A stretch of 64,000 nucleotides of DNA from Xanthomonas sp. XNM01 (lineage in GTDB: Bacteria; Pseudomonadota; Gammaproteobacteria; Xanthomonadales; Xanthomonadaceae), in contig NZ_JACVAP010000001.1 of NCBI RefSeq assembly GCF_014851915.1, positions 434,001 to 498,000 on the forward strand, written 5' to 3'. Below are positions 37,336 to 47,816 of the stretch, in pieces. The translations under genes were made by a program, and so were the position numbers. Under the pieces are notes generated by a model that saw only the letters and a program-made list of their open reading frames with translations, was not told the origin of the DNA and made no database searches. Within the stretch, counting starts at the first letter, position 1. Each line of letters begins with the position of its first letter.

Positions 37336-38202
37336 TCCAGCCGCGCTGCCGCTTGCCAGCGGATGCTTCGCCTGGCGCAGCGCCCCGGGGCCGTCGGCGC
37401 CCGATGCGGTGGATCGTCGCCGGCGGCGCCGACCCGGTCGCCACGACGGACGTGAGCTTCCTCGCCTTGCCTGCCGAGGCGCCGATCTGGCCATGTGGCC
37501 GTTCACCGGCGTGTTCCCATCCAATCGCTGTGCCTGACGTGCCAGCCACGCCGGCCTGCGATGCCGCCCGGTGGCGCCGCTGCGCGGGTGGGCGCCGATG
37601 GCTCCCGATCGCGGGGCCGCCGGAGAAGAGTGCCGTGGAGGCCGATGAACCTCCGCTCCGGCGCATGCTCGGTTCGACCGGGCGTGTGCGGGGAGTGCAG
37701 TGCGTGACCGCAAGATCGCCGGTGTTGCCGATCGCATGCTGGGCGCTGCCGGGCCATGCGGCTGCACTGATTCCGCCGGAGGCGGCGCGAGCCGTCTTCG
37801 ATGAGGCACGTGCCGTTTGCACACGCGACGACAGCCAGCTGTTGGGGCGCTTCCCTGTGTGTGCCGATCATGCTGGCGGACCCGGGCAGCCGCGTGCTCG
37901 TGGCCAGCGTCGCCGATGCCGGATTGCCGGTGGAGCGCGACGGCGTGCTCGTCGGCCGGCTGTCCGGCGAGCAGATGATGGCCAACACCGCATTCGGACT
38001 GGTCCGGTACGCGCTGGGGCAGCTCATGTGGCCGCTGCCGGAGGATCCGGGCTTCAGTGTGCTGCCGCCGACGTCCTGCGCTCGGTCCATCGGCCCGCGA
38101 CATCACGGGGCGGCAGGGAATCCACACGACGCGACGAGCGTGACCGCCGGGGCGGATCACCTGCGGGCAGTGTCCCTGAAGGGGCGAGCGCTGCCGCGGG
38201 CG
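37336..38202. other. Region downstream of nlpD lacking rpoS
   Basis: These 867 bp hold no intact gene. In E. coli and many relatives rpoS lies directly after nlpD; I searched the translations for sigma-70 region 2 and 4 motifs and found none. The only gene-like content is the broken reading frame at 37704-38049. Confidence 0.6.
37704..38049 (+). pseudogene. Remnant of an exported hypothetical protein, frameshifted and truncated
   Basis: Two adjacent frames give one continuous protein. From the GTG at 37704 the frame reads VTARSPVLPIACWALPGHAAA (signal-like), then AARAVFDEARAVCTRDDSQL. After an extra T at 37842-37843 the next frame continues WGASLCVPIMLADPGSRV, then GEQMMANTAFGLVRYALG and QLMWPLPEDP. 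The pattern WG-SLCGPI-DP, ANTA-W and WPLP resembles a family of exported xanthomonad proteins I have seen but cannot name, in which a helical metallopeptidase-like part follows. Here the similarity stops at 38049. I infer a decayed gene, not a sequencing error alone, because the C-terminal half is also missing. Confidence 0.55.
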
Positions 38203-38589
38203 TCAGCCGTCCGGGGTTTCCAGCAGGAGGATCACCAGCGCACGCCGGCCTTCGCCGGCCAGCACGTTGAAGGTGCGCGCGGCGGCTGCGTTGTCCATCA
38301 CCTCGATGCCGATGCCGCGGCTCAGGCAGGCGGCCATGACGGCGGGGGCAGGAAAGACCTGGCGGTCGCCGGTGCCGAGCACGATCAGCTCCGGACCCAG
38401 CGCGAGCAGGGGTGCCAGATGGTCGGGGGCGAGGGTGCTGGCCGACGATGGCCCATCCCAGTCCTCGATCAACTGGTTGGGCGAGACGGCGAAGCTGCGT
38501 TGAAGCACCCGGTCGTTGACCCGTGCCTGGCGCCCGTCGGCACCGCGGAGCACGTAGCTGTAATCGGGGCGTTCCTCGCTCAACTGCAC
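38203..38589 (-). CDS. Mth938-like domain protein (DUF498)
   Basis: A 128 aa protein of the Mth938/DUF498 family, related to the mitochondrial complex I assembly factor NDUFAF3. Recognisable parts are the early strands (YSYVLRGADGRQARVNDRVLQRSFAVSP), the central PELIVLGTGDRQVFPAPAVMAACLSRGIGIEVMDNAAAARTFNVLAGEGRRALVILL segment with the conserved LGTG and the MDNAAAARTFNVLAGEGR helix. Function in bacteria is not established. It is downstream of yhbY on the same strand, 16 nt away. Confidence 0.88.
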   Translation of the reverse strand: MQLSEERPDYSYVLRGADGRQARVNDRVLQRSFAVSPNQLIEDWDGPSSASTLAPDHLAPLLALGPELIVLGTGDRQVFPAPAVMAACLSRGIGIEVMDNAAAARTFNVLAGEGRRALVILLLETPDG

Positions 38590-38605
38590 GACGGCATCCT
38601 GCGCT

Positions 38606-38911
38606 TCAGGCCCGCGGCAGCACGATCTGGCGCTTGTCGCGGCCGGGGCGGTACAGGGTCGCGGTGTGGCCGATGCGCTGGACCAGGGCCGCGTCGCTGC
38701 CGGAGGCCAGCTCGGCGATCATCGCGTCGCGGGCTTCGCGGTCCTCGGCACCGACCTTCACCTTGACCAGCTCGTGGCGCTCCAGCAGCTGGTCCAGCTC
38801 GGCCAGCAGCGACGGCGTGATGCCCTTGCCGCCGACCTGCATCAGCGCCTTCAGATCGTGGGCCTGGCCGCGCAGGAAGCGGTTCTGGGCAGAGGTCAGG
38901 ACAACGGGCAT
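38606..38911 (-). CDS. yhbY: Ribosome assembly RNA-binding protein YhbY
   Basis: A 101 aa CRS1/YhbY (CRM) domain protein that binds pre-50S particles. The sequence starts LTSAQNRFLRGQAHDLKALMQVGGKGITPSLLAELDQLLERHELVKVKV, containing the GxxG loop (GGKG), and ends with IGHTATLYRPGRDKRQIVLP. It diverges from rlmE, the usual arrangement in gammaproteobacteria, where both genes act on the large subunit. Confidence 0.95.
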   Translation of the reverse strand: MPVVLTSAQNRFLRGQAHDLKALMQVGGKGITPSLLAELDQLLERHELVKVKVGAEDREARDAMIAELASGSDAALVQRIGHTATLYRPGRDKRQIVLPRA

Positions 38912-38944
38912 CGGGTGCGGGCCGGGTGAAATGGCGGATCAGGG

Positions 38945-38950
38945 TATCAT
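38945..38950 (+). promoter_or_regulatory. Candidate -10 box for rlmE
   Basis: TATCAT in the context GGTATCATGG, 45 nt before the rlmE ATG. The reverse strand reads TACCCT nearby and could serve yhbY. Confidence 0.35.
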
Positions 38951-38994
38951 GGCCGGCCATCTCCCCGCCGCGGGTCGCGCCCGCGGGAACCCCC

Positions 38995-39627
38995 ATGGCC
39001 TCCCGCAGCAAGAGCAGCCACCGCTGGCTCCGCGAACACTTCGCCGATCCCTATGTGAAGAAGGCCCAGGCCGAGGGCCTGCGCTCGCGCGCGGCCTACA
39101 AGCTGGAGGAGCTGATCGAGCGCGACCGCCTGCTCAAGCCGGGCATGGCCGTGGTCGACCTCGGCGCTGCCCCGGGAGGCTGGTCGCAGTACGTCCGCCA
39201 GGCCCTGGGCGACAGCGGCCGGGTCATCGCCCTGGACATCCTGGAGATGCCGCCGCTGGCTGGGGTGGACTTCCTTCATGGGGATTTCAGGGAGGATGCC
39301 GTCCTATCGGAGCTGGAAGCCCGTCTGGACGGCCAGCAGGTCGACCTTGTGCTTTCGGACATGGCACCCAATATGAGTGGCGTGGACGCGGTCGACCAGC
39401 CGCGTGCGATGCATCTGGCGGAGCTGGCGATGGAGTTCGCCGACGCCCATCTGCGCCCCGGTGGCGCCTTCCTGATCAAGCTGTTCCAGGGAGTGGGCTT
39501 CGACGATTACGTGCGCGAGCTGCGCCGGCGCTACGAGCGGGTGGTCATCCGCAAGCCGGCGGCGTCGCGCAAGCGCTCGCCCGAGGTCTATGCCCTGGGG
39601 CAGGGCAAGCGTGCCCAGATCAAGTAA
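38995..39627 (+). CDS. rlmE: 23S rRNA (uridine-2'-O)-methyltransferase RlmE/FtsJ
   Basis: RlmE methylates the 2'-O of U2552 in the A loop of 23S rRNA, late in 50S assembly. The 210 aa protein contains all members of the K-D-K-E tetrad: Lys in SRAAYKLEEL, Asp in VLSDMAPNMSG, Lys in FLIKLFQG and Glu in KRSPEVYALG. The SAM motif is VVDLGAAPGGWSQYV. The start at 38995 (MASRSKSSHRWLREHFADPYVKKAQ) is conserved. ftsH follows in the same direction after 58 nt. Confidence 0.97.
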   Translation: MASRSKSSHRWLREHFADPYVKKAQAEGLRSRAAYKLEELIERDRLLKPGMAVVDLGAAPGGWSQYVRQALGDSGRVIALDILEMPPLAGVDFLHGDFREDAVLSELEARLDGQQVDLVLSDMAPNMSGVDAVDQPRAMHLAELAMEFADAHLRPGGAFLIKLFQGVGFDDYVRELRRRYERVVIRKPAASRKRSPEVYALGQGKRAQIK

Positions 39628-39685
39628 GCTCGACCCGTCCGGCCAGGCCGGGACACCATAGAAAAGAAGAGGAAGCACCGGAGCG

Positions 39686-41629
<1,944 letters not shown>

Positions 41630-41649
41630 CCGCTCGGCTGGCTGCAGGC

Positions 41650-41913
41650 ATGCCCGACCATGAGCACCAGGCGCCACCCCGTGGCGCCGGCTATTACGTC
41701 CGCAATCCGTGGCGCAACCGCGCCACGGCTGGTTTCGCGGCCGCATCCTCGCTGCTGACCTTCACTGCGCTGTTCTACGCATTCGGTGCGCTGCCGCTGC
41801 TGCTGGTGGTGCCCTGCGTGCTGCTGGCCGTCGCCGCGTTCGGCTTCGGCCTGTACGCACGCCATCGCGCCGCACGCCAGGATGCAGCGCTGTTCCGCGA
41901 ACTGGGTCGCTAG
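41650..41913 (+). CDS. Small hypothetical membrane protein
   Basis: An 87 aa protein between ftsH and folP. It has a polar N terminus (HEHQAPPRGAGYYVRNPWRNRATAG), two membrane helices (AASSLLTFTALFYAFGALPLLLVVPCVLLAVAAFGFGLY) and a basic C-terminal tail. The position between ftsH and folP, with a 20 nt gap to ftsH, suggests cotranscription. No function is known to me. Confidence 0.72.
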   Translation: MPDHEHQAPPRGAGYYVRNPWRNRATAGFAAASSLLTFTALFYAFGALPLLLVVPCVLLAVAAFGFGLYARHRAARQDAALFRELGR

Positions 41914-41977
41914 CAGCACCGCGTCGCGCCGTCGCGACGCTTCCAGACCGCCGTGCACGCGGCAGGGGAGTGAGAGC

Positions 41978-42874
41978 ATGTTCGACCTGTCGCCGCAGCT
42001 GGACTGCAACGGCCGCCGCCTGGTGCTGGATCGCCCCCGGGTGATGGGCATCGTCAACGTCACCCCCGATTCGTTCTCCGACGGCGGCGCGCACGATACG
42101 GTCGCCGCCGCGGTGGCCCATGGCCTGCGGCTGGTCGCCGAAGGGGCGGACATCCTCGACATCGGTGGCGAATCGACCCGTCCCGGTGCCGAAGCGGTGC
42201 CGCTGGACGAGGAGCTGCGGCGGGTGCTGCCGGTGATCGAGGCCCTTGCAGGGCAGATCGCGGTGCCGATCAGCATCGATACCTGCAAGCCCGAGGTCAT
42301 GCGCGCCGCGGTGCAGGCCGGTGCCGGCATGGTCAACGACATCCAGGCGCTGCGCGCGCCCGGCGCGCTGGAGGCGGTGGCCGATCTGCGCGTGCCGGTG
42401 GTGCTGATGCACATGCAGGGCGAGCCCGGCTCGATGCAGGCCGCGCCACAGTACGACGACGTGGTCGCCGAGGTGCACCGGTTCCTGGCCGAGCGGATCT
42501 TCGCGGCGGAACTGGCCGGGATCGAAAAGAAGCGGATCGTGGTCGATCCCGGTTTCGGCTTCGGCAAGTCCACCGGGCACAACATGACCCTGCTGGCCGG
42601 CCTGGAACGTATCGGCGAGCTCGGCGTGCCGGTGCTCGCCGGTCTGTCGCGCAAGCGCAGCCTGGGCGAGCTGACCGGACGCGAGGTGCCGGCCGAGCGC
42701 GTCGCGGCGTCGGTGGCCGCGCATCTGGTCGCCGTGCAGCGCGGTGCGCGGATCGTGCGCGTGCACGACGTGGCCGCTACCGTCGATGCGATGAAGGTCT
42801 GGGCGGCCATCGAGGCGGTACCCGCTCCGCGGCGCGATGCGGCGCCCGCGATCCGCTGGCCGGACGAGACCTGA
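41978..42874 (+). CDS. folP: Dihydropteroate synthase
   Basis: FolP condenses p-aminobenzoate with dihydropterin pyrophosphate in folate synthesis and is the target of sulfonamides. The 298 aa protein contains RVMGIVNVTPDSFSDGG, ADILDIGGESTRPGAE, ISIDTCKPEVM, VNDIQAL, VLMHMQGEPGSMQ, IVVDPGFGFGKS and AGLSRKRSLGELTG, all typical. A GGGGAG ribosome-binding sequence lies 11 nt before the ATG at 41978. In many bacteria glmM follows; here a permease gene does after 551 bp. Confidence 0.97.
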   Translation: MFDLSPQLDCNGRRLVLDRPRVMGIVNVTPDSFSDGGAHDTVAAAVAHGLRLVAEGADILDIGGESTRPGAEAVPLDEELRRVLPVIEALAGQIAVPISIDTCKPEVMRAAVQAGAGMVNDIQALRAPGALEAVADLRVPVVLMHMQGEPGSMQAAPQYDDVVAEVHRFLAERIFAAELAGIEKKRIVVDPGFGFGKSTGHNMTLLAGLERIGELGVPVLAGLSRKRSLGELTGREVPAERVAASVAAHLVAVQRGARIVRVHDVAATVDAMKVWAAIEAVPAPRRDAAPAIRWPDET

Positions 42875-43425
42875 GGCGTCCGCCCGGCCTGTTGGGCGGC
42901 ATGAGCGTCCAGCCTCCGCAACGAGGCGGCCCGGCATCGGTTTTTCTTCACCCGTCGTCGCGTTTGCCGCCGATCCGGCGGGCGTCGCGTGCCGGACAAG
43001 GTTCGCGCACAGGCGCATGAGCGCGCCCGCGTGCCCGTGCCCGCAAGCTGTTGCGTCAGGTGCACGCAGCGGCCTCGCGCTGTCGTCATGTATGACGGCG
43101 GTAAAGGCCGCATCGATGTGTGCCGTGGCTGTTCACCATGGCGGGCGCTGCGTTCGCGCGACACCTGCGGCAGGTTGGGCAATGTCCGCCACGAGGTCCG
43201 CGACGGGCAGTGCCCTTGATGCTTTGGCCGCCGAGGCGGCCATCGCATCAGGATCCCGGCGCGACGAGGCATCGCGTACGGGCGCGGCCCGATGCGCGGC
43301 GTGGCGCGGCCTGCGCCACTGCGATGCGGGGAGCGAGCCCCGCCTGCGTCGGCTGCGGCGGCGCACATCGCAATGGCCGGAGCGATGCCCCACACTGTGC
43401 GCCTTTCATCTCCGGCGGGACTCCC
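42875..43425. other. Intergenic region between folP and permease
   Basis: About 550 bp without a convincing gene. A 14 bp palindrome (CGTCATGTATGACG, 43084-43097) and a two-base-loop hairpin (GGCCGCC-GA-GGCGGCC, 43226-43241) are the only structured elements. Open frames here give Cys/Arg-rich low-complexity products with no family. Confidence 0.5.
43084..43097. promoter_or_regulatory. 14 bp palindrome, possible operator
   Basis: CGTCAT-GT-ATGACG is a perfect inverted repeat with 2 bp centre, the size expected for a dimeric regulator site. It is 330 bp upstream of the permease gene, and no cognate regulator is adjacent. Confidence 0.25.
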
Positions 43426-44847
43426 ATGCAGGCATGGCAGCGGCGCAAGAACATCGATCTGATCACCGTGCACGAGGAGGGGCGGCGGCTGGTGCCGACC
43501 CTCAGCTGGCCGCATCTGGTGGCGCTGGGTATCGGCGCGATCGTGGGTACCGGCATCTACACGCTGATCGGCGTCGGCGCCAATCTGGCCGGCCCGGCCG
43601 TCCTGCTGTCCTTCATCATCGCCGGCGTGGTCTGCGCCTGTGCGGCGCTGGCCTACGCCGAGATGTCGACGATGATGCCGGCCGCCGGCAGCGCCTACAC
43701 CTACAGCTACGCGGTGCTCGGTGAGGGCGTCGCCTGGATCGTCGGCTGGAGCCTGATCCTCGAGTATTCGCTGGTGGTCAGCGCGGTGGCGGTGGGCTGG
43801 TCCGGCTCGGTGGTGGAGTTCCTGGCCGGCATCGGCCTGCAGCTGCCGCAGGCGATCGCGGTGGGCCCGCATGCCGGCGGCGTGATCAACCTGCCGGCGG
43901 TGCTGATCACCTTCGTCGTGGCCGGGCTGCTGGTGGTCGGGACGAGGGAGAGCGCAACGCTCAACGCGGTGCTGGTGGTGGTCAAGGTGGTGGCGCTGGC
44001 GGTGTTCGTGGCCATCGCGCTCCCGCATTTCGATGCGGCCAACCTCGATCCGTTCATGCCCTACGGCTTCGCCAAGAGCATGGATGCCGGAGGTGCCGAG
44101 CGCGGCGTGATGGCTGCGGCGGCGATCATCTTCTTCGCGTTCTACGGTTTCGATGCGATCTCCACCGCCGCCGAGGAAACGAAGAACCCCAAGCGCGACC
44201 TGTCGATCGGCATCATCGGCTCGATGGTCGGCTGCACCGTGATCTATCTGCTGGTCGCGCTGGCCGCGGTCGGCGCGATGAGCTACATGGTGTTCGCGCA
44301 GAGCCCGGCGCCGCTGGCGCTGATCATGCGCGAACTGGGACAGGGCACCGCCGCCGGCATCGTCTCCGGCGCGGCGGTGGTCGCGCTGCCGACCGTGCTG
44401 CTGGCGTTCTTCTACGGGCAGAGCCGCATCTTCTTCGTGATGTCGCGCGATGGGCTGCTGCCGCGCGGCCTGTCCAAGGTCAATCCGCGCAGCGGGACGC
44501 CGGTGGCGATCACCCTGTTCACCGCGGTGCTGGTCGCTGCGCTGGCGGGCGTGGCGCGGCTGGACGAGATCGCCGCGCTCGCCAACGCCGGCACCCTGGC
44601 CGCGTTCACCGCGGTGTCGGTGTGCCTGCTGGTGCTGCGCCGGCGCGACCCGCAGCGCCCGCGCGTGTTCCGCACGCCGCTGGCCTGGGTCGTGGGGCCG
44701 GTGGCGATCCTCGGCTGCACCTACCTGTTCCTGAGTCTGCCGCAGAAGACCCAGCTGTGGTTCCTGGCCTGGAACGTGCTCGGCGTGCTGGTGTACCTGG
44801 TCTATTCGCGCCGCAACAGCGTGCTCGGGCGCGGCAGGGACGCGTGA
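43426..44847 (+). CDS. Amino acid permease (APC superfamily)
   Basis: A 473 aa transporter with about 12 membrane helices. The first helix contains [19 protein letters not shown], the G-T-G unwound substrate site of APC transporters; [23 protein letters not shown] and [26 protein letters not shown] are the other landmark blocks, the latter typical of the cationic amino acid transporter (CAT/YfnA) branch. Uptake of basic or neutral amino acids is expected, exact substrate unknown. It sits between folP and miaA, flanked by 551 bp of non-coding DNA, and may be an insertion into an otherwise continuous housekeeping cluster. Confidence 0.92.
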   Translation: MQAWQRRKNIDLITVHEEGRRLVPTLSWPHLVALGIGAIVGTGIYTLIGVGANLAGPAVLLSFIIAGVVCACAALAYAEMSTMMPAAGSAYTYSYAVLGEGVAWIVGWSLILEYSLVVSAVAVGWSGSVVEFLAGIGLQLPQAIAVGPHAGGVINLPAVLITFVVAGLLVVGTRESATLNAVLVVVKVVALAVFVAIALPHFDAANLDPFMPYGFAKSMDAGGAERGVMAAAAIIFFAFYGFDAISTAAEETKNPKRDLSIGIIGSMVGCTVIYLLVALAAVGAMSYMVFAQSPAPLALIMRELGQGTAAGIVSGAAVVALPTVLLAFFYGQSRIFFVMSRDGLLPRGLSKVNPRSGTPVAITLFTAVLVAALAGVARLDEIAALANAGTLAAFTAVSVCLLVLRRRDPQRPRVFRTPLAWVVGPVAILGCTYLFLSLPQKTQLWFLAWNVLGVLVYLVYSRRNSVLGRGRDA

Positions 44848-44872
44848 CCGCACAGGCCATCCGGACACGCTG

Positions 44873-45844
44873 ATGGCGATCGACCTCCGGCCGCCGGTCA
44901 TCGCGGTGATGGGCCCGACCGCGTCGGGCAAGACCGCGTTCGCCATCGCGCTGGCGCAGCGGTTCGGCGGCGAGATCGTCAGCGTCGATTCGGCGCTGGT
45001 CTATCGCGGGCTGGACATCGGCGCGGCCAAGCCGGACCTGGCCGAGCGCGCCGGCGTGCCGCACCACCTGCTGGACCTGCGCGCGCCCTGGCAGCCGTAC
45101 TCGGCGGCGGAGTTCGCCGCCGATGCGCGCGCTGCGATCGACGACATCCTCGCCCGTGGCCGCCTGCCGATCCTGGCCGGCGGTACCGGACTGTATTTCC
45201 AGGCGCTGCTGCGCGGGCTGTCGCCGATGCCGGCGGCCGATCCGGCATTGCGCGAGGTGCTGGCCGCGGAGGCCGCGGCGCGCGGCTGGCCGGCGATGCA
45301 CGCCGAGCTGGCCGGAATCGATCCGGCTGCCGCCACCCGTATCGGCCCGAACGATCCGCAGCGGATCCAGCGGGCGCTGGAGGTGTACCGGCTCAGCGGC
45401 GAGACGATCAGTGCCTGGCAGCGTCGGCCGCCACCGCCGCGTCCGCCATGGCGGGTCCTGCCGCTGGTACTGGCCCCGCGCGAGCGCGCGGTGCTGCACG
45501 AGCGGATCGCCCGCCGCTTCGACCTGATGCTCGCCGCGGGCTTCCTCGACGAGGTCCGCCGCCTGCGCGCGCTGCCCGGCCTTCAGGCGGTGGCGCGGCC
45601 GCTGGACCTGCCGGCGCTGCGTGCGGTCGGCTACCGCCAGGCCTGGGAACACCTGGACGGCGCCTTCGACGCCGCGCAGCTGCGCGACCGCGGCATCTTC
45701 GCCACCCGCCAGCTGGCCAAGCGCCAGATCACCTGGCTGCGCGGCGAACTCGATGCGCGCTGGTTCGACCCGGTGCACGACGCGGACCGGCTGCGGGATG
45801 CGGTCGGGGCCTTCCTGCCGGCGGGCCGGGCCGGCCTTGTGTAA
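44873..45844 (+). CDS. miaA: tRNA dimethylallyltransferase
   Basis: MiaA adds a dimethylallyl group to N6 of A37 in tRNAs reading UNN codons. The 323 aa protein has the P-loop [33 protein letters not shown] (substrate), [33 protein letters not shown] and [19 protein letters not shown]. It is followed by hfq after 61 nt, the conserved miaA-hfq pairing. Confidence 0.97.
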   Translation: MAIDLRPPVIAVMGPTASGKTAFAIALAQRFGGEIVSVDSALVYRGLDIGAAKPDLAERAGVPHHLLDLRAPWQPYSAAEFAADARAAIDDILARGRLPILAGGTGLYFQALLRGLSPMPAADPALREVLAAEAAARGWPAMHAELAGIDPAAATRIGPNDPQRIQRALEVYRLSGETISAWQRRPPPPRPPWRVLPLVLAPRERAVLHERIARRFDLMLAAGFLDEVRRLRALPGLQAVARPLDLPALRAVGYRQAWEHLDGAFDAAQLRDRGIFATRQLAKRQITWLRGELDARWFDPVHDADRLRDAVGAFLPAGRAGLV

Positions 45845-45905
45845 CATGCTCCCAACGGGCGGGGAACGGCCCGGATGGACCAATAACAATAAGCGGGGAA
45901 ACCAC

Positions 45906-46193
45906 ATGTCCAAGGGGCAATCGCTGCAGGATCCTTTTCTGAACGCACTGCGTCGCGAGCGCGTGCCGGTGTCGGTCTACCTGGTCAACGGGATCAAGCT
46001 GCAGGGCACGATCGAATCGTTCGACCAGTTCGTGGTGCTGCTGCGCAGCACCGTCAGCCAGATGGTCTACAAGCACGCCATTTCCACGGTGGTACCGTCG
46101 CGCAACGTCAAGGTGGGTCCGGGAGGCGGCTACGTGCAGCAGCCCGGCGAGGCCGGCCACGACGACGACGGGCAAGACGAAGCGGAGTCCTGA
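45906..46193 (+). CDS. hfq: RNA chaperone Hfq
   Basis: Hfq is the hexameric Sm-like protein that pairs small RNAs with mRNAs. The 95 aa sequence has the Sm1 motif ([36 protein letters not shown]) and Sm2 motif ([13 protein letters not shown]), and an acidic tail ([11 protein letters not shown]) instead of the longer E. coli C terminus. The acidic tip is of the type proposed to autoregulate RNA binding. hflX begins at the base after its stop. Confidence 0.97.
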   Translation: MSKGQSLQDPFLNALRRERVPVSVYLVNGIKLQGTIESFDQFVVLLRSTVSQMVYKHAISTVVPSRNVKVGPGGGYVQQPGEAGHDDDGQDEAES

Positions 46194-47516
46194 TTGTTCG
46201 AACGTTCGCGCAAGGGTGAACATGCCCTGCTGATCCAGCCCTACTCGGGCGGTGCACTGGCCGAGGATGTGCTGGAGGAGTTCGCCGACCTGGCCCGCTC
46301 CGCCGGTGCCACCATCGCGGCGACATTGACCGCGCGGATCGACAAGCCCAACCCGGCGCTGCTGATCGGCACCGGCAAGCTGGAAGAAGTGCGGGCCGCG
46401 GCCGACGCTACCGGCGCCGACCTGATCCTGGTCAACCATCCACTCAGCCCCGGCCAGGAACGCAACCTGGAGCGCGAGCTGCAGCGCCGGGTGGTCGACC
46501 GCACCGGCCTGATCCTGGACATCTTCGCCCAGCGCGCCCGCAGCCACGACGGCAAGCTGCAGGTCGAACTGGCCCAGCTCAAGCACATGGCCACGCGCCT
46601 GGTGCGTGGCTGGACCCACCTGGAACGCCAGCGCGGCGGCGCCATCGGCCTGCGCGGCCCCGGCGAAACCCAGCTGGAAACCGACCGCCGTCTGTTGCAG
46701 AAGCGTCTTGAGCAGCTGCAGCGCCGGCTGGACAAGGTCGAGGTGCAGCGCACCCAGATGCGCCGCGCCCGCGTGCGCAGCGAGCTGCCGCGCGTGGCCC
46801 TGGTCGGCTACACCAATGCCGGCAAATCGACCCTGTTCAATGCGCTGACCGGCGCAGACGCCTACGCGGCCGACCAGCTGTTCGCCACGCTGGACCCGAC
46901 CGTGCGCCGGATCACCCTGCCGGGCGGTGGCGTGGTTCTGGCCGATACGGTCGGCTTCGTCCGCGACCTGCCGCACGAACTGGTTGCCGCGTTCCGCTCG
47001 ACCCTGAGCGAGGCGCGCGAGGCCGACCTGCTGCTGCATGTGATCGATGCCGCCGATCCGCAGCGCGAGGACCGCATCGCCCAGGTGGACGAGGTGCTGA
47101 CCGAGATCGGCGCCGGCGACCTGCCGCAGCTGCTGGTGTTCAACAAGATCGACCGGATCGAGGGCGCCGAACCGCGCCACGACCACAGCGAGGCGGCGGC
47201 CGACGAGCCCGGCCACCACGAGCGGGTCTGGCTGTCGGCCCGCGACGGCCGCGGCCTGGAACTGCTGCAGGCCGCGCTGGCCCGGCGGCTGGATTTCCAG
47301 CGAGCCTTCGGCGAACTGCGCCTGCCGCCGGGTGCCGGCCGCCTGCGCGCGCGCCTGCACGAGGCCGGCGCCGTCCAGTCCGAGACCGCGGACGAGGAGG
47401 GCTGGCTGCTGCAGATCGACATGCCGCTGGGCGAGGCCGAGCGGATCGCCGCCGGTCCCGGCGGGGTGTATCTGCAGGACCTGCTGCCGCCGGTCGAGCC
47501 GGACGAGTGGGCCTGA
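46194..47516 (+). CDS. hflX: GTPase HflX
   Basis: HflX is a ribosome-associated GTPase that splits stalled or heat-damaged 70S ribosomes. The 440 aa chain has the glycine-rich N-terminal HflX domain (LLIGTGKLEEVRAAADATGADLILVNHPLSPGQERNLE), a coiled linker, RGPGETQLETDRR, then G1 GYTNAGKSTLFN, G3 DTVGFVRDLPHELVAAF and G4 NKID. The start is TTG at 46194, placed directly after the hfq stop with no spacer, so initiation is probably coupled to hfq translation. The only downstream ATG options would remove part of the conserved N terminus. Confidence 0.94.
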   Translation: MFERSRKGEHALLIQPYSGGALAEDVLEEFADLARSAGATIAATLTARIDKPNPALLIGTGKLEEVRAAADATGADLILVNHPLSPGQERNLERELQRRVVDRTGLILDIFAQRARSHDGKLQVELAQLKHMATRLVRGWTHLERQRGGAIGLRGPGETQLETDRRLLQKRLEQLQRRLDKVEVQRTQMRRARVRSELPRVALVGYTNAGKSTLFNALTGADAYAADQLFATLDPTVRRITLPGGGVVLADTVGFVRDLPHELVAAFRSTLSEAREADLLLHVIDAADPQREDRIAQVDEVLTEIGAGDLPQLLVFNKIDRIEGAEPRHDHSEAAADEPGHHERVWLSARDGRGLELLQAALARRLDFQRAFGELRLPPGAGRLRARLHEAGAVQSETADEEGWLLQIDMPLGEAERIAAGPGGVYLQDLLPPVEPDEWA

Positions 47517-47816
47517 CCGGCCCGGGCACCCGGCGGCGGGGCTGCGCCGTTCCTGCGCACGGCCGCGGCCACTGAGCCGGGCCGGGCGCGCATCGCCGCA
47601 TTCGGGGGCTGCCTGGCGCCGCCCGGCAGTGCCGCCGGCCTGCGCCGCGGGATCGGAGAGCGGTCATTTGGCAGGTGCGTGGCCGATGTCGCCGATGTCG
47701 ATGCCGGCCCGCCCCTTGTCGGGGCGGCAGGGCGTCCCCATCAGTTAGAATCGGGCTTCTGCCGCCGCATGCAGCGTTTTGCTGCGTCCGGCCGGACCCG
47801 CAACCACGGAGTGTGC
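47517..47816. other. Spacer between hflX and hflK with promoter-like box
   Basis: A 300 bp gap in an otherwise tight cluster. It contains a -10-like box at 47746; no other gene or hairpin with a T-tail is evident. Confidence 0.5.
47746..47751 (+). promoter_or_regulatory. Candidate -10 box for hflK
   Basis: TAGAAT in the context GTTAGAATCGGG, 65 nt before the hflK ATG. The same TAGAATCG string precedes lysAC at 51357. No good -35 is visible. Confidence 0.4.

Noticed and set aside
43226-43241. Hairpin GGCCGCC-GA-GGCGGCC upstream of the permease
   Set aside because: The two-base loop and absence of a T-run make it a poor terminator; chance hairpins are common in 70% GC DNA.
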